NCBI RefSeq assembly: GCF_032854445.1
Contig: NC_088302.1
Location: 9,419,338-9,483,337 of the forward strand
Direction: 5' to 3'
DNA from: Liolophura sinensis
Lineage: Eukaryota > Mollusca > Polyplacophora > Chitonida > Chitonidae
DNA length: 64,000 bases
Shown: piece after piece, positions 46,876-59,520 of the stretch
How positions within the stretch are numbered: the first letter of the stretch is position 1
Layout: the number at the start of each line of letters is the position of its first letter
The notes under the pieces: model-generated
Told to the model about the DNA's origin: nothing
What the model saw: the letters and a program-made list of their open reading frames with translations, nothing else
The model's database searches: none
Made by a program: the position numbers and the translations under genes

Positions 46876-47036
46876 GGAAAAAACCCACCCGTGACGTCAC
46901 ACCTGCCCCAGTGCCGCCAGCCCTTCGGGCTGGCAGGTGTGACGTCACCACCACATCACCACAAAAAATGACTCCCCAAAACCACAAAAAATGAATCCCC
47001 AAAACGGAACCAAAGCCACATTCTATACTACTGTCA
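46876..47036 (-). promoter_or_regulatory. Promoter cassette C, inverted, with palindromic insertion in the CRE
   Basis: On the minus strand it begins with TAGTATAGAATGTGGC as in cassette A (about 29025) and reads through the GGGGAGTCATTTTTTGTGG repeats to GTGACGTCAC. There the CRE is doubled and flanks a palindrome (stem GCCAGCCC/GGGCTGGC, 46917-46935). The CCAAT part is missing. Confidence 0.75.
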
Positions 47037-47629
47037 TGGTCTCTCTTCTGGAGTTCCTTGCAGGCTTTCAGGTGTTTACTTGCTAGCTCGAGAGTCAAGT
47101 GGCGGTCATCTCTGAGCTCCTCTACATACGAAAAGATGTTACCTGGATCGTCCGTTTAAAAGCACACACGAAAAAAAAAAAAAAAACATCGTATAGCTGA
47201 TACACTTCGCTCCCTAACTTAAGCTTGTTTGTTGTGTATCCTGTGTGGGCATGGACTGTACTTTTGTAAGCAGCGGTAAGTTGGGAAAGATGTACATCCC
47301 AGTATCATTTAAGACGTACGGCATAGAGAGTAAAACCAGAGCAGCGTGTGATAGCTAGCAGATGGTCACACGTAACCGGGCGAATTTACCTCAGTCAGGG
47401 TTTTATTATAAGTGTTCATGTAAATGCATAAATAGTAGCAATTTACACGCCCCCGAGCACCATGGCTTGAGCAGAATTAGGTAAAAAAAACTAAGTGATG
47501 ATAATTGCTATTTATTTGACGTCACAGGTGTAGAATTACTCAGAACACTGTGTTGTCATCAAATTTAGCATACAATAACATTAAAACAATGCAAAGGTTA
47601 GACTTCTGACCCTATCAGTGTGGCACCTC
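47037..47629. other. Stretch without a gene
   Basis: Contains an A-run near 47170-47186 and ordinary AT-rich sequence. I see no coding frame, RNA gene or repeat I can name. Confidence 0.4.
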
Positions 47630-49570
47630 ATCGTTTGGAGTATAAGGTCCAATTAAACCGCTCGACCTGGCCATTTAATACGGAATGGTACGCTGTGGCC
47701 CGAGTTTGGTGATTTGGAATAGCTGACATATATCCTGGAAGAGTGCCGCTTCAAAATTGCTCCCCTGGTTTGTAACGGAACACAAAACCTGGTAAAGAAC
47801 TCATTTACAACTTCGGAGTGTTGGCTAAAGAATGGGTAGATCCGCCCATTTCATGAACCGATTTACAGCAGCTAGCACGTACTTATTTCCAAAGTAAGTC
47901 TGGGGAAATGGACAAAAAATGTCGATATGAAGTCGGTCCAAAGAAGCACCACAATAAAGACTGGCTCTTGACGTCTTAGAACTGTTTTTTTGGTGAGCCA
48001 CACTCAACACACTGTCTAACAAAAAACCCCGTTTATTCCCTTTGTCTTCGACCCACTCATAAAACAATACACCTTTCTCAGTCAGGAACATGTCTCTGTT
48101 TAATTGATCGGGTCATTAAAGGAGGACTTTCTATTGCGATGTCGTCGTTGCCTGGAAATTCTCGACTCAACATTCTACAGAGCTCATGTCTGCATCACCC
48201 AACTGCACCTATTTAATTTCGTTCAGTGTGTAACCATGAATTCAGTTAGCTACAGGAACATCTTACATGTTTGCTTCTGTTCTGCGAACAGAAGGAGGCA
48301 CAACGTCGTCTTGAACTTGAATGTCAAGCTTGTCCCATTGAAAGTGAAGCTTCAAACAGTGGGGATATTCCCTGCAAGACAGTAAGGTGATGCCGCTGTT
48401 GGGTGGAGAGCACTCATTAATACTAAGAACACTGAATAGTGCATCGACATTACAGTATTCCTTTCCACTACGATGTTGGATGACAAGCTCCTCGAGCCAT
48501 CATACAAGTTGACTTTGGGGCGCGTTAAAAAGTTGGAAAAGCCAAAGAAGGCTGTTATGGGCGGTTCTAAGTAGGAACATGCTACCAAGTAGGACTTGTT
48601 TAAAATCATCCGAAAAGGCAAACACAGCCAACAAATTCCGACGCATGACACAATACCGTGTTTGCACAAGGCTTAATCGGCGGCCAGGTTAATCGACAAT
48701 TTTACCTGTCATTCCTGGTGCTGAGAAAGTACAACTCCGATCCCAGTATTTGAGGCGCCTGTGTCGAGCACGAACATACCTTCACTACAGGCGTAGGCGA
48801 GAATCGATGCCTTAGTCAGGCTTTTTGGATCTACAAAAATGTTTCTTGTTGAGCGGATTTCCTTTGGAATTCCTGTCCTTTTTGAGTAAGCTGGTGAAGG
48901 GGGCAGATGCGTATCCTTGGACGAAGCGCCGATTATAATTTGTGAACCCAAGAGAAGCCTTCAGATCTGTCAACATGCAGGAAGTTAGCTAGTTTTCGAT
49001 ATCTGCAATGAGTTGGGGATTATCTTTAAAACCCTCCCCACTTACAAGGAATTGCCCAAGCAATTCAACCTCCTTTTGAAACAGATGACATGTTGATGCT
49101 TTTCAGCTTTAATCCATAGTCACTCTAGGACCATCCGTAAGCCAGCAAGATGTTCGCTAAAATTCTTTCCGATGATAATCATATCTTCAAGGTTTATGAA
49201 GAGGATGTCCCACTGGAGGCCCTTGAAAACCAGCTCCTTTCCCCTTTGAAAGGTCTCAGGTCCACACACCTGTTGTATACACTCAAATAGGCCCATACAA
49301 GGCTGACCCACTAAGTGTATCGAAGCACTCATCTATCTTGGGCAAGGGATGCTCCTTTACCGTTGCATCTTGGATTTTTCTTCAATAATCCACGCACCAT
49401 CTCACACTTGCATCCTTGTAAACAAGAACCACGAGAGGCCTAGACGGCACAATGACGCCAGCATTTCCCAAGTGACCATACTCTTCCTTATGAAGCCCCA
49501 GTGATACCCGTCTGACGGGTTGTCTACTGGCACGACCTTCTTGTGTGTTTATGCGATACTTTATCGCTTG
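47630..49570 (-). mobile_element. Decayed Ty3/gypsy retrotransposon (RT, RNase H, integrase)
   Basis: Read on the minus strand, the pieces fall in Ty3/gypsy order. They are a pre-RT segment (RQPVRRVSLGLHKEEYGHLG) near 49480-49520; RT pieces with VRWCVDY and PLPKIDEC near 49340-49430, and the YxDD region as FINLEDMIIIGKNFSEHLAGL near 49190; RNase H FVLDTGASNTGIGVVLSQ near 48720-48770; the end of RNase H (WLEELVIQHRSGKEY) near 48440-48500; integrase core DRLHIDIFCPFPQTYFGNKYV near 47890-47950; and SVTNQGSNFE near 47760. Stops, frameshifts and lesions in catalytic residues mean it is inactive. No LTRs were found. Gag and protease were not recognised. Confidence 0.8.
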
Positions 49571-49769
49571 GAAATATGTTCAACTAACAAACCCACCAGC
49601 TGCAGCATTTCAGAATGGTTTGGCAGGGTTTGCGTGGAATGGGCGTTCGGTAAAATTGTAAATAACTTTGCCTTTCTTGACTTTAAGACAAACGTGAAGA
49701 TCTTTCTCCAACCTGGTGTGAGGTAATATATGGTTGGCACGATTCTAACAAATTGCCATACCTGTATTT

Positions 49770-50050
49770 ACAGCCGAGTCACACCTAAGACTTTAAAGGA
49801 GGAAGTTGTAACTCCCTCGCTTGGCGTTCAGCATGAACGGGATAGTGCAACTACTGGTTGACCCTTATGAGTATAATGGCTCGGGCGGAGCGGCTTACTT
49901 GCTTTCGGTAAGTCGTCTCAGTGAAGCAGCACTAGACAAAAGAACGGTGGAAATCCATCCTGCGACAAGGAGGCACATTACATGCATTCTAAGGATTCCT
50001 TCGTCGTCATAGGACTGAAAAATTGTTAAACCCCAAGCACTCTCTCACTC
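49770..50050 (+). mobile_element. SINE type 2 copy
   Basis: Close relative of 14300-14632: AGTCACACCTAAGACTTTAA, 'CAACTACTGGTTGACCC', 'ACATGCATTCTAAGGATTCC' and the tail 'AAACCCCAAGCACTCTCTC'. A type 1 tail fragment lies a little downstream (50345-50400). The rest of the interval to 51400 is AT-rich with no gene. Confidence 0.75.
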
Positions 50051-51403
50051 ACTGCATTTACAGTAGTCAAACCAGTAGGTTTTTCGACCTTGATCCGCCA
50101 GGGGTGGAGGAATACAATGGAAGGGAGGCGATGTAATATAAATCTGGTACATGCATATATGTCCACTGAGAAACCCACGTATCAGGCCATGACTTATGTC
50201 ATTTACACTGAATGGTCTAACATCTTAAAAGTTTAACCTAGTTGAAAACTTTTTTACTCTCTCTGTAAATATTAAAAGTTGAGTTAATTGTATTTAAATG
50301 CTGACGACCACATTTAGGGCCAACTGTTAACTTACAAATAAAAAGATAAGTGAAATATTCTTGAGTATATACGGCGTAAAACTTCAATCAAATAAATAAG
50401 AATGTAATGTATACATTTCTTTATCGTATGTCGCTTGAATTACTCAACGTAATACACATTTGTGTACTACGGTTAGAAACACAATGTTTAGCCAATGTTA
50501 ATAAGGTAAAGCCAGTAAATAAACGGATAATTGTTTTCATGTAAGTTGTATTTATACTCTCTTTGCTTACAATATCACTCCCGAATCCAAAGTATTATCG
50601 AGCAAATACAATATACACTTCTGTTTAATTTTTGAGGTGTCAATTTGTACACGCATTTAATTAGGATGAAATCAATGTTTATGAAGCTTATAACAAAGTT
50701 GTAAGAAGAAAAAAACACTCGTATTAAAAAGAACATTCATATATTTAAACTGAAAAGGTAGCGAGTGAAATAGAGTAAATGGTATTTGCCCAGCAGTTAT
50801 AAACACCCTTATACACAAACGAAAATTCCTCGGGCTCAGCAATTCAGATCAAATTACAGTTCTGCAGAACAAGTCAATCGTCGCCTGTCCCCCGTCATTT
50901 TCTGTTCTCTCTCCCTTCCATTCAACTAAAACCTCCCCCTCTAGTGGTAGATCGAGCAATGCTCTTTGCGTACATGTATGTGTTCGTAATCCTGTATAAA
51001 ACTATACCTATAGATAATGTGTGACTGATTCTCGTGCAGCTTTTACCGGTATATAGTAGCCTAAACTGTGCAGAAATAATTCTGAATACTGCCACCGTTT
51101 ACCATTCTGATAACATGGTGTAAGAATAAGATGTTGGGCCTCAATGTACAGTAATGAATATGTGCGTTTAGTGTTTTTGCCTGGCTCTTCCCTCAGCCCA
51201 CTTTCCATGTACACACGCGCATGAGTCTCGTTAAGGTCTACTTAAGAAAGGTCTACGCAGTGGAATTTCCTGGTGTATTCTGAATTTTAATTTCCAACTG
51301 GACTAAACCGAACATTAATTTCCTAGATGGCCCAAGCCGTTCTGTCAGCATCAGGCACACATACATGCAAAGCACTTTTTTGAACTAAAGTACGTAATTC
51401 CGG

Positions 51404-51411
51404 TGACGTCA
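51404..51411 (+). promoter_or_regulatory. CRE in the COPE promoter
   Basis: A perfect palindromic TGACGTCA about 100 bases before the COPE start codon, in a region without a TATA box. CREs at this distance are common in housekeeping promoters. Function is inferred. Confidence 0.5.
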
Positions 51412-51512
51412 TCAGTTTGTGTATATTTCGGGGAGCTAGGTCTAAATATTCACAGCAGAATCATTTGACGCACGTACACGTTGGCGAAAATTACTTGACA
51501 GCAACATCCAAA

Positions 51513-54500
51513 ATGTCTGGACAAGAACAAATGGATATTGAGCTATTCGAAATTCGAACTGCTTTGTATATTGGAAATTATCAGCATTGTATAAACGAGG
51601 CACAGAAGTTGAAGGTATGTAGGTGAAAAGCGATACTTATCAAGATCTGATTACAACAACAACATTTGCATTTAACACAGCCAGCTTAAGACTAACACTA
51701 AACAGTAACAACACGGTACAACGCAGGTCACATTGGAGAGGGCTCCCTGGAGACCTTGGGTTTGGTATTACCCTTAGAATGTTACACTTTAGACGACAGT
51801 TCAGGATTCCGCTATAGTTAGTCACTGAACCCCTTCTCAATAACCCTAAAAGACTCCTACTCTTTTCCTGGTAAGCCAACTCCGCATTTCAGGATTCTTG
51901 CCAGATCACTAAGGTTGAGGCTAGATAAGGTGGGAACTCTTGCATAGTAACTTAATTAAAAGATGTGAGTTTACGTTACCTGTTAATTGTAACGTTGAGC
52001 CAACAGACCTAGCTGTGGAAGATGTATATTCCATCTATCAACTACTGGTACCATAAAAATCTCGCCTTTTAACAGTATTAGTTTGCAAGAGCCTGTACCT
52101 TGTCTCATTCAAGCTGTGTGAACTGGCCAGAGCTTTTGGTTGCACAAAATGTTAAATATATGCTCAAGGAAGGCTTTATATGTGATTTGTTTTGAGTGTT
52201 GTGATACCAACTGAAAGACCGACTACCCGTGCCATTGTACGACCATGGGTGCTTTTCACAGGAGGTCTCATCTCCCAGTGCTCAATTAGCTCTCTCAACA
52301 CATATATTAAGTGTTGAAAGACCAGCTGACAGCTATGTACTTCCAGAAGTGGAAAGATAGCTTGAGTGATGGCAGAAGGTACATGTACTTGAAGGTCAAC
52401 ATGTCTTCATTGGATATCACATCTGTACTACAGTATTTTGTTACAGAGTGGTTGGGGTGGAAAGTATGTCTATGAGTTGGTAACTAACATAAAAGTAAAC
52501 ATTATAATAGAAATACACCATCCCAGTGAGGTTGAAATCTTTAAAATAGTAATGAAACAAATATAATATGTTTTGTTGTGTTTTCAGTCGAACAATCCAG
52601 ATGTGAGAGCCGAGAAGGATGTAATAATGTACAGAGCCTATGTGGCTCAAAAGAAATATGGAGTGGTTCTGGATGAAATCACATCTAACCATCCACCAGA
52701 ACTTCAGGCTGTGAAGATGTTAGCTGATTATCTGTCAAATGAGAGTAAAAGGTAAAGACATTTGTTGTTGTCGTTATACTTGAGCAAGTGATCTACATAG
52801 AGTGTTTTGGAACCAATTTGCATACTTTTCCAGTAAGTACTGTAAGGTAGATATGGTCAGACTGTTTCCATCTGTTTATTTGCTGTGTTCTTCACACTAG
52901 GTATTAAATTTGTAAGATGGTGTAATTGTTTTTGTAATGTACGTTTAAATATGTATATGTTTTATGTATTTGAAAATTACACTGGCTGGATATTTTTGTC
53001 TGTGATGACAGTATCGATTTCAAGGCTGTGTTTTGTTACAGACCCTCCCTAGTGAAGGAAGTGGACTCTAAGATGACAGGAAGTGTTGATATCAGTGATA
53101 AGACCTTATTACTTATGGCTGGGACCATCTATTATCATGAAAATGTTAGTAATAATTAATTTCTTTGCATGTTTCATGTAATTTATTGACTTTGATACGA
53201 ACACAGGAATAGATGCTAGAGAGAAGTTGCCAGGTATCTGACATGATGTAGTCTTCCTCAGAGCCCTGCCCAATTTTCCCCCAGAGCTCTGTCTTCTATT
53301 ATCTTCCTGGTTGCCTCCAGGCTCTGCTCAGTTTCAAATTGGGTGTGCTCAGTTTACCCTGTTGGGAAATTCCCAGTTTTATCTACTGATAACCGTCATG
53401 GTAATAATATTAAGAGAGACACTGTTAAGTATGGAGTAAAACATCAAATAATGAAATCAATACTTGTAGTTAGAAACAGTGTGCGATACATCTTGAAGTC
53501 ATAAATTTCCAAATAATTACATGGCAGTAAAAAATTTTAGAACTTTGATTTTGTGACATTATGTGACGTTATTTCCGGGTGTCCCTTTTTTGTAACAAAA
53601 ATGTCCAGCATTCAGAGCAGTAGATATACTCAAGAATACCTTGTACATGTTAAAAACACTTCAGCTGTCTTACTCAAGTATAAGCTTTTAAGTTGGTCTT
53701 GATATCAACTTCCATTACTTTCAGAACTTTGATGCTGCCTTGAGAGCTTTACACCAGTCTGAATCTTTAGAGTGGTGAGTAAACAACTTCAGCTTATTTC
53801 ATCTTAGAATTCAGGGAACTTGGATACCCTAGTTCTTCTAAAATTTGGGACAGACATTGAAAAGACAGATATTGAAATTAGAATATTATATTTCTTTACC
53901 AGCCCTGTGGAAAAGTAAAGATATGAGCATGTTGTTCATTAGATGGCATAACCATGTGAGAAAGAAGAAACTCCATATTCCTGCTAGAATTACATATATA
54001 TTGGCTAAAATGAGCAGACCAGTTTCTCAAATTTTAGAAGAAATAGGATAGGTGGTTTTGATCAGCATTATTTAGCACAAGAGCGATGGCCCTGTGGTTG
54101 TGAGGAGTTTCCTATGCAGTGTATTTTGACATGTTCTTGAGTATGACGACACCAAATGATCTGTGGCTTAACCTCTGTCATGTTCTGACACAGTATGTGG
54201 GAGACAAAAGATCTTCCAGGTCAAGTCATACCAAAGACTTTAAGAATGGTACATGTTGCTGCTTCGCTTGGTGCTCAGCACTGAGATGTTTAGAGCAAGG
54301 AAACAACTGGTTGACATGGTGTGTGTATAATGTGAGGTGTCATGTCTGGTGTCTTCTACTTCAGTGGCAGCACCAGTTTATGTAACAGAATGGGCTCATC
54401 AAGTAAACACACCTAATGATCCCTAGTCCTCATTTGGCGAAAAAATTGTTAAGTAGGACATAAAAACTTAAGCATACATAAATACATTGACCAAAGATTC

Positions 54501-57500
54501 TGGATATAGGATAAACACTTGGGATTTTATGTTGATTTTTAATGTTGATGTTCAATGTGAATGTTGTGTGAAACAGCTGATTCTGATTCTTCAAGTAATC
54601 GAATTGTATTTTCTATCTCCTGACAGTGCGGCCCTCATGGTTCAGATTTTGCTGAAAATGGATCGCGTTGATCTAGCAAAGTAAGCCTTGTGGGTGGTTT
54701 TTTTCCTTCGTAGAGGATTTTTATTTGTGGAAGAAACTGTTTATTAATATGATTAATGATACATTTCTCCTTTGTGGAGGTAAATTTTTCTAATCTACCT
54801 TTCTGGAGATGCATTTCTACACATTTAATTTGTCTCAAAAACCACTGAAATATTGGGAACTGGGCATGTTTGCCAAGTCGTCTTATTGGTTTGCCTCACT
54901 GACAACTGACCAATGTGATTGCATGTTTGACTGTGGCGTTTATATCAGGAGATGTGGTCAGGAAACTGAATTTATTTATTTGTAGATTAAATCTTTTTTT
55001 CCTTCTTCTTTGAATTTCATTAGAAAGGAGTTGAAGAGGATGCAGGACACTGATGATGACAGCATTCTCACCCAGCTGGCTCAGGCTTGGTTCAATCTGG
55101 CAGTGGTCAGTTACCTCCCTTGTCTATCATCTGTATTTATTATAAAAGTGGTTGTTTGCTTAGATTCCTTGGATATATCAAGGTCTTACTGCATGGAGGC
55201 TTGCATGGTTTGTTGGATGTCGTATTCAGGTTTGCCGCAGTCTCTGTTTGAGAGAGAACTTGAAGACCTGAGCTCCACAAGTCTTGGTTATTTTTATATT
55301 CATAACTGATAAATTCACAGAAATTGTATCCATAGCACATTTGAAAGAGGATTTATTTCCTGTTTTGTTGGTGGTTTTAGTGACATGATAATTATCAAGA
55401 TGCACGCCACATCTTTTAGGGATCCTTGTCAGGTTTGCTAATTGTGGGTGTTAATAGTGATGTTGCCGTGTAACTTGCATATTATTTTCCTCAAACATCT
55501 ATTCGTCATTGTTATTTTTTTTCATCCATTGTTTTACTACATGGACATGTATTTCTTCAAATTAATATATTGACCAAATCATTAGCGAGGTGAAATTCTC
55601 AACAAATTTGACCACAGACATAATGCTGTTTCGGCATATTACAGACATGTTATCTGATCTGGACAGGTGAATTATATAATTTCTGTGAAGTTCATATGTG
55701 CTGTAAAAATCTTCATGTGCCGCTACCTGAACAGTACATCTTCAAAATCTAATGAATTGTGTTTTCATATTGCATCAAAAGTTATACTTTTATTGGTCGA
55801 ATTTGTTGAGGATTTACGGTACCTCATTATGTAGGAAGTGTCTGTATACTGTGACTGGGGGGAAGAAGGTCTGATAATTTGGGTATGGTACCTCATTATG
55901 TAGCAACTGTCTGTATACTGTGACTGGGGGGAAGAAGGTCTGATAATTTGGGTATGGTACCTCATTATGTAGAAACTGTCTATATACTGTGACTGGGGGG
56001 AAGAAGGCCTGATAATTTGGGTATGGTACCTCATTATGTAGAAACTGTCTATATACTGTGACGCAGGTCTGATAATTTGGGTATGGTATCTCATTATGTA
56101 GAAACTCTATATACTGTGAAGCAGGTCTGATAATTTGGGTATGGTACCTCATTATGTAGAAACTGTCTATATACTGTGAAGCAGGTCTGATAATTTGGGT
56201 ATGGTACTTTCATTGGGTACATACAAGTACTATAAATATGTTGCCATATGTCCCATCTTGCAAGGAAGGTGATAAATCACAACATCATGTGAGAAAATAG
56301 CAATTTAGCAACCAAGAAATCAATTGTTCCAGTGAGGTTTGGTGTTCAAATCCAGCTCCTACCGGTTTTGCTGGAACACACTTGACAAAGGTCAGTGATT
56401 TGCTCTAGGCATTATGGCTTTCCTGTCACCACTGTCATCTGAGTCAAAAGTTTCTAGAGCAAGGCACTATACAACAATCAAGCAAATACATCTAAATAAA
56501 TAAGTAAGAAAGCGATTTGCAGGTTTTGTGTTGTTGTTGTAGGGAGGTGACAAGTACCAGGATGCGTACTACATCTTTCAGGAGCAAGCAGACAAACACT
56601 CATCAACCCCGCTGTTACTGAACGGTCAAGCAGCCTGCTACATGGCCCAGGGCAAGTTTGAGGATGCTGAGGGAGTACTACAGGAAGCCATGGACAAGGT
56701 GAGCGACTTGGTAGAAAGTTGTCTCCACTTGCCAACAGGTGGAGCCAGTTTTGATATTGATGGTTAGCTGAATCCACCCTTGCTCACCCCAGTGTCTCAT
56801 CCTGACACCTGTAACTTTATCTTTAGTACCACTTACATCTTACATCTGCCTCACATCTGCCTCTTGTTCACTTCTGCCTTTTGTTCTTCAATGCCACCCC
56901 AAACCAAGTCTGGAATTAAAATTTATATGCGGCCCTAAAAATTAATACCACACAAAAATAAAAAGTCATCATCGTGAAAAAATACACGTAAAATTAGGAT
57001 GTAACCACTTTGTCAGATATATTGCTTTCCAGACCTCCAGAAGCGTTAATAGAGGACTGTTTTCTGATGTCAGGGGCAGAAAATAAGATAATGAAACATC
57101 TGAAAAGGAAGGCTTTGGGATATTTTGCCTTCTTTTCTTTTGCCTCCTTCCTTTTTGCCTCAAAATGCCTTTTAAATTATTAAAGTTTAGTAAAGAAAAG
57201 AGATCATAGGTAGATCTCTTTGAATCTGGCAAAATATATTACTTAATGCTGATAAAAAAACTTTTGTACTACAGAAAGTAATAATTGGTCTGGTGTCTAT
57301 ACAGTGTGGCTGGGTTTGGTGTCAGGCTTGGTGTCCGATAAACACAGTAAATTAAACAAAGCTTACTTTACCTACTTCAATATATCAAGTACTAACATGT
57401 TATTTGATTTCAGTGACACCCCAGGTTTGTATGTAAAGTAACTTTATGTCTTTTTGCAGGACAGCAATAATGCAGAGACCCTGGTGAATATGGTGGTCCT

Positions 57501-59520
57501 GAGTCAACACCTAGGCAAGCCTCCAGAGGTGAGTTCTGACAAGGTTGCCTAGCGACACCTGCCTTGTGTCAGGGGTCAAATTCCTGATAGGGAAAATGTA
57601 TAACTCTCCAAGATAATCAGCAGTTTTAATATGTTTGATCAATAACGACATATCAATCGTTAAGTGATTCCAACTTTAAATCAGGGTATAAACATAACAC
57701 TTTAAGACTTCCAGATATGACTACAGTGAAAACTCTCTTTAGGAATTGGGCTCCTGAACTTATCTCTCTCAGATTAGGTGTTGAAAATGGAATCTTGAAC
57801 ACAGGAAAATTGGTAAAGGTAGCTAGTAGCTGCCTTCAAATGAACTCCCGGATGGTTGTGTTGGGAGAAGCATTCTGTTTAGTGGATGTAGTCTCAGGAT
57901 AATATAAAAAGATGGAGAACTGTGAGAACACATGCATTTACTGTAAATGCATGTGTTTAGAGGTTTTCTTCCTCTCCTGGCTCTCTCCTCCATCCACAAC
58001 CTGTTTCTTCTTGCTCTCTCCCCCTCCCCAACCTCTTTCCTTTTGCTCTCTCTCCCCTTCCCGATCTATTTCTTTTTCTCTCTTTTTTTTCACACGCAGT
58101 TTTTGTCTTGTCTAGTGGACACCGTCCGCCCTTTAACAAACATTGATATTTTAGGGCATTACATCAGTGTTATTGAAACTGGTCTAAAACCATCTGAATG
58201 GGTCACCTTCCTTTATCAATACCCAGTATTAATCACCATTTAATTAAGCATGGGATATTTTTTTTTCCACTGTCGGAATCTTACTTCAGATAAAAAGTTT
58301 AGCGAGATGAGAGGTCCAGGTGATGTATGTGTTACCATGGTGATCTACTGTAGATTCTGGAAAAATGATGTTTTGTGATGATGGCTTTATCGACATTTTA
58401 TACCTCCTGTCTGATTTTGTGGAAAGGTGACATTATATACATGCAGGAGCTATCACACTGAATCCCTCCACTTCAAATTGTCCATCAAGAAAACTTGTTG
58501 AATTTGATTGGTTATGGTGAAGGTGATTAAGAGAAGAAGTTATTTTTGCCCAGACATGTCCCATGATGTATTTATTTTTGCCCAGACATGTCCCATGATG
58601 TATTTATTTTTGCCCAGACATGTCCCATGATGTATTTATTTTTGCCCAGACATGTCCCATGATGTATTTATTTTTGCCCAGACAAGTCCCATGATGTATT
58701 TAGAGTGCATGGTCTGTTAGTCATACTTGTACAGTTTGAGTTGTATGATACAGGTGTAATTGTGTGTTCTGGCCAGTCTTTTAAGCTTAAAGTTACATGT
58801 TGGTGCTCTTATGTAATGCCAGTAAATACCAAATCAAATCAATAAATACAAATATTTGTTTTTGAACTACATACATCGTACTGCAGAACATAAGGGTAAC
58901 TAGGTCGACTTCAGTCTTTTCTGTTTTTTTCTTTTTTATTTCTTATGGAGTTGTCTTTGAGGAGTGCTTGTGGCTGTGCTATGCTAGATATTTTGAGATT
59001 AACCTTTACAAAATTATCGTTTTCTCTCCATGGTTCTACTGTGTCCTGGTTTGTTTTTCATGCAGGTCAGTAACCGTTACATCTCCCAACTGAAGGATTC
59101 GCACAGAGGTCACCCATTTGTGAAGGATTACTTGCAAAAGGTAACCATGCCTTCTCAAAACAGTTTTTCAGAGGATGTTTTAAAGTTACGAAGTTTCAAG
59201 GTCTCTCTTTGTAATATGAATGTGTAGTCATTATTTTTAACTGATCACTAGATGAAGTAATCATAGTTTCATCATATTGTAGACGTGAAAGTGACAGCTA
59301 ATGTAATTTATGCTGTTAAAATTGTTCTTTAACTAATTTATATTTCTGTGCACTGCCTTGTTTCTTGTTTTACAGATGTTAAAGGTGTTATCCTATTCAG
59401 CTCAGATTATCACTTTCCTGACATTTTGTGCTTTTGTCACAATCTCTTGTTTTCATACATTGACAGGAGACGGAGTTTGATCGAATTGCCAAGAATTATT
59501 CCCCATCAGTATCTGCCTAG
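51513..59520 (+). CDS. COPE: Coatomer subunit epsilon (10 exons, 302 aa)
   Basis: Epsilon subunit of COPI, in the alpha/beta'/epsilon outer-coat complex of Golgi retrograde vesicles. Exons: 51513-51614, 52588-52751, 53042-53144, 53725-53774, 54627-54680, 55024-55105, 56543-56698, 57460-57528, 59066-59140, 59467-59520. All are GT/AG and phases close in frame. The protein is a TPR-like helical solenoid with no catalytic site: [20 protein letters not shown] at 10-29, [21 protein letters not shown] at about 113-133, [19 protein letters not shown] at about 179-197, [17 protein letters not shown] at about 210-226, and [17 protein letters not shown] at the C-terminus. Its length is close to the vertebrate protein (about 308 aa). 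The ATG is in a good context (CCAAAATGT), with a CRE 100 bases upstream. AATAAA at 59881 could end the transcript. No damage seen. Confidence 0.95.
53900..54052. repeat. Dispersed repeat, second copy
   Basis: Same sequence family as 15640-15795, here in a COPE intron: 'GAAAAGTAAAGATATGAGCA' and 'AATTACATATATATTGGCTA'. Confidence 0.6.
54215..54480 (+). mobile_element. SINE type 3 copy
   Basis: Matches 25575-25845: ATACCAAAGACTTTAAGAATGG, then 'TGTCATGTCTGGTGTCTTCTAC' and a tail 'AAGCATACATAAATACA'. In a COPE intron. Confidence 0.65.
55805..56215. repeat. Minisatellite in a COPE intron, about 57- and 70-bp units, 7 copies
   Basis: Units share GGTACCTCATTATGTAG, 'TATATACTGTGA' and GTCTGATAATTTGGGTAT. 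Longer units carry an extra CTGGGGGGAAGAAG. Minus-strand open frames of about 110 codons here are by-products of the repeat. Confidence 0.85.
58541..58700. repeat. 32-bp minisatellite, 5 copies, in a COPE intron
   Basis: Five nearly identical units contain TTTTTGCCCAGACATGTCCC and 'ATGATGTATTTA'. The near-perfect identity suggests recent expansion. Confidence 0.9.

Noticed and set aside
55765-56152. Minus-strand open frames of about 110 codons with a repeated [10 protein letters not shown] pattern
   Set aside because: They lie wholly within a COPE intron minisatellite; the repeat length creates the open frames and there is no start context or homology.
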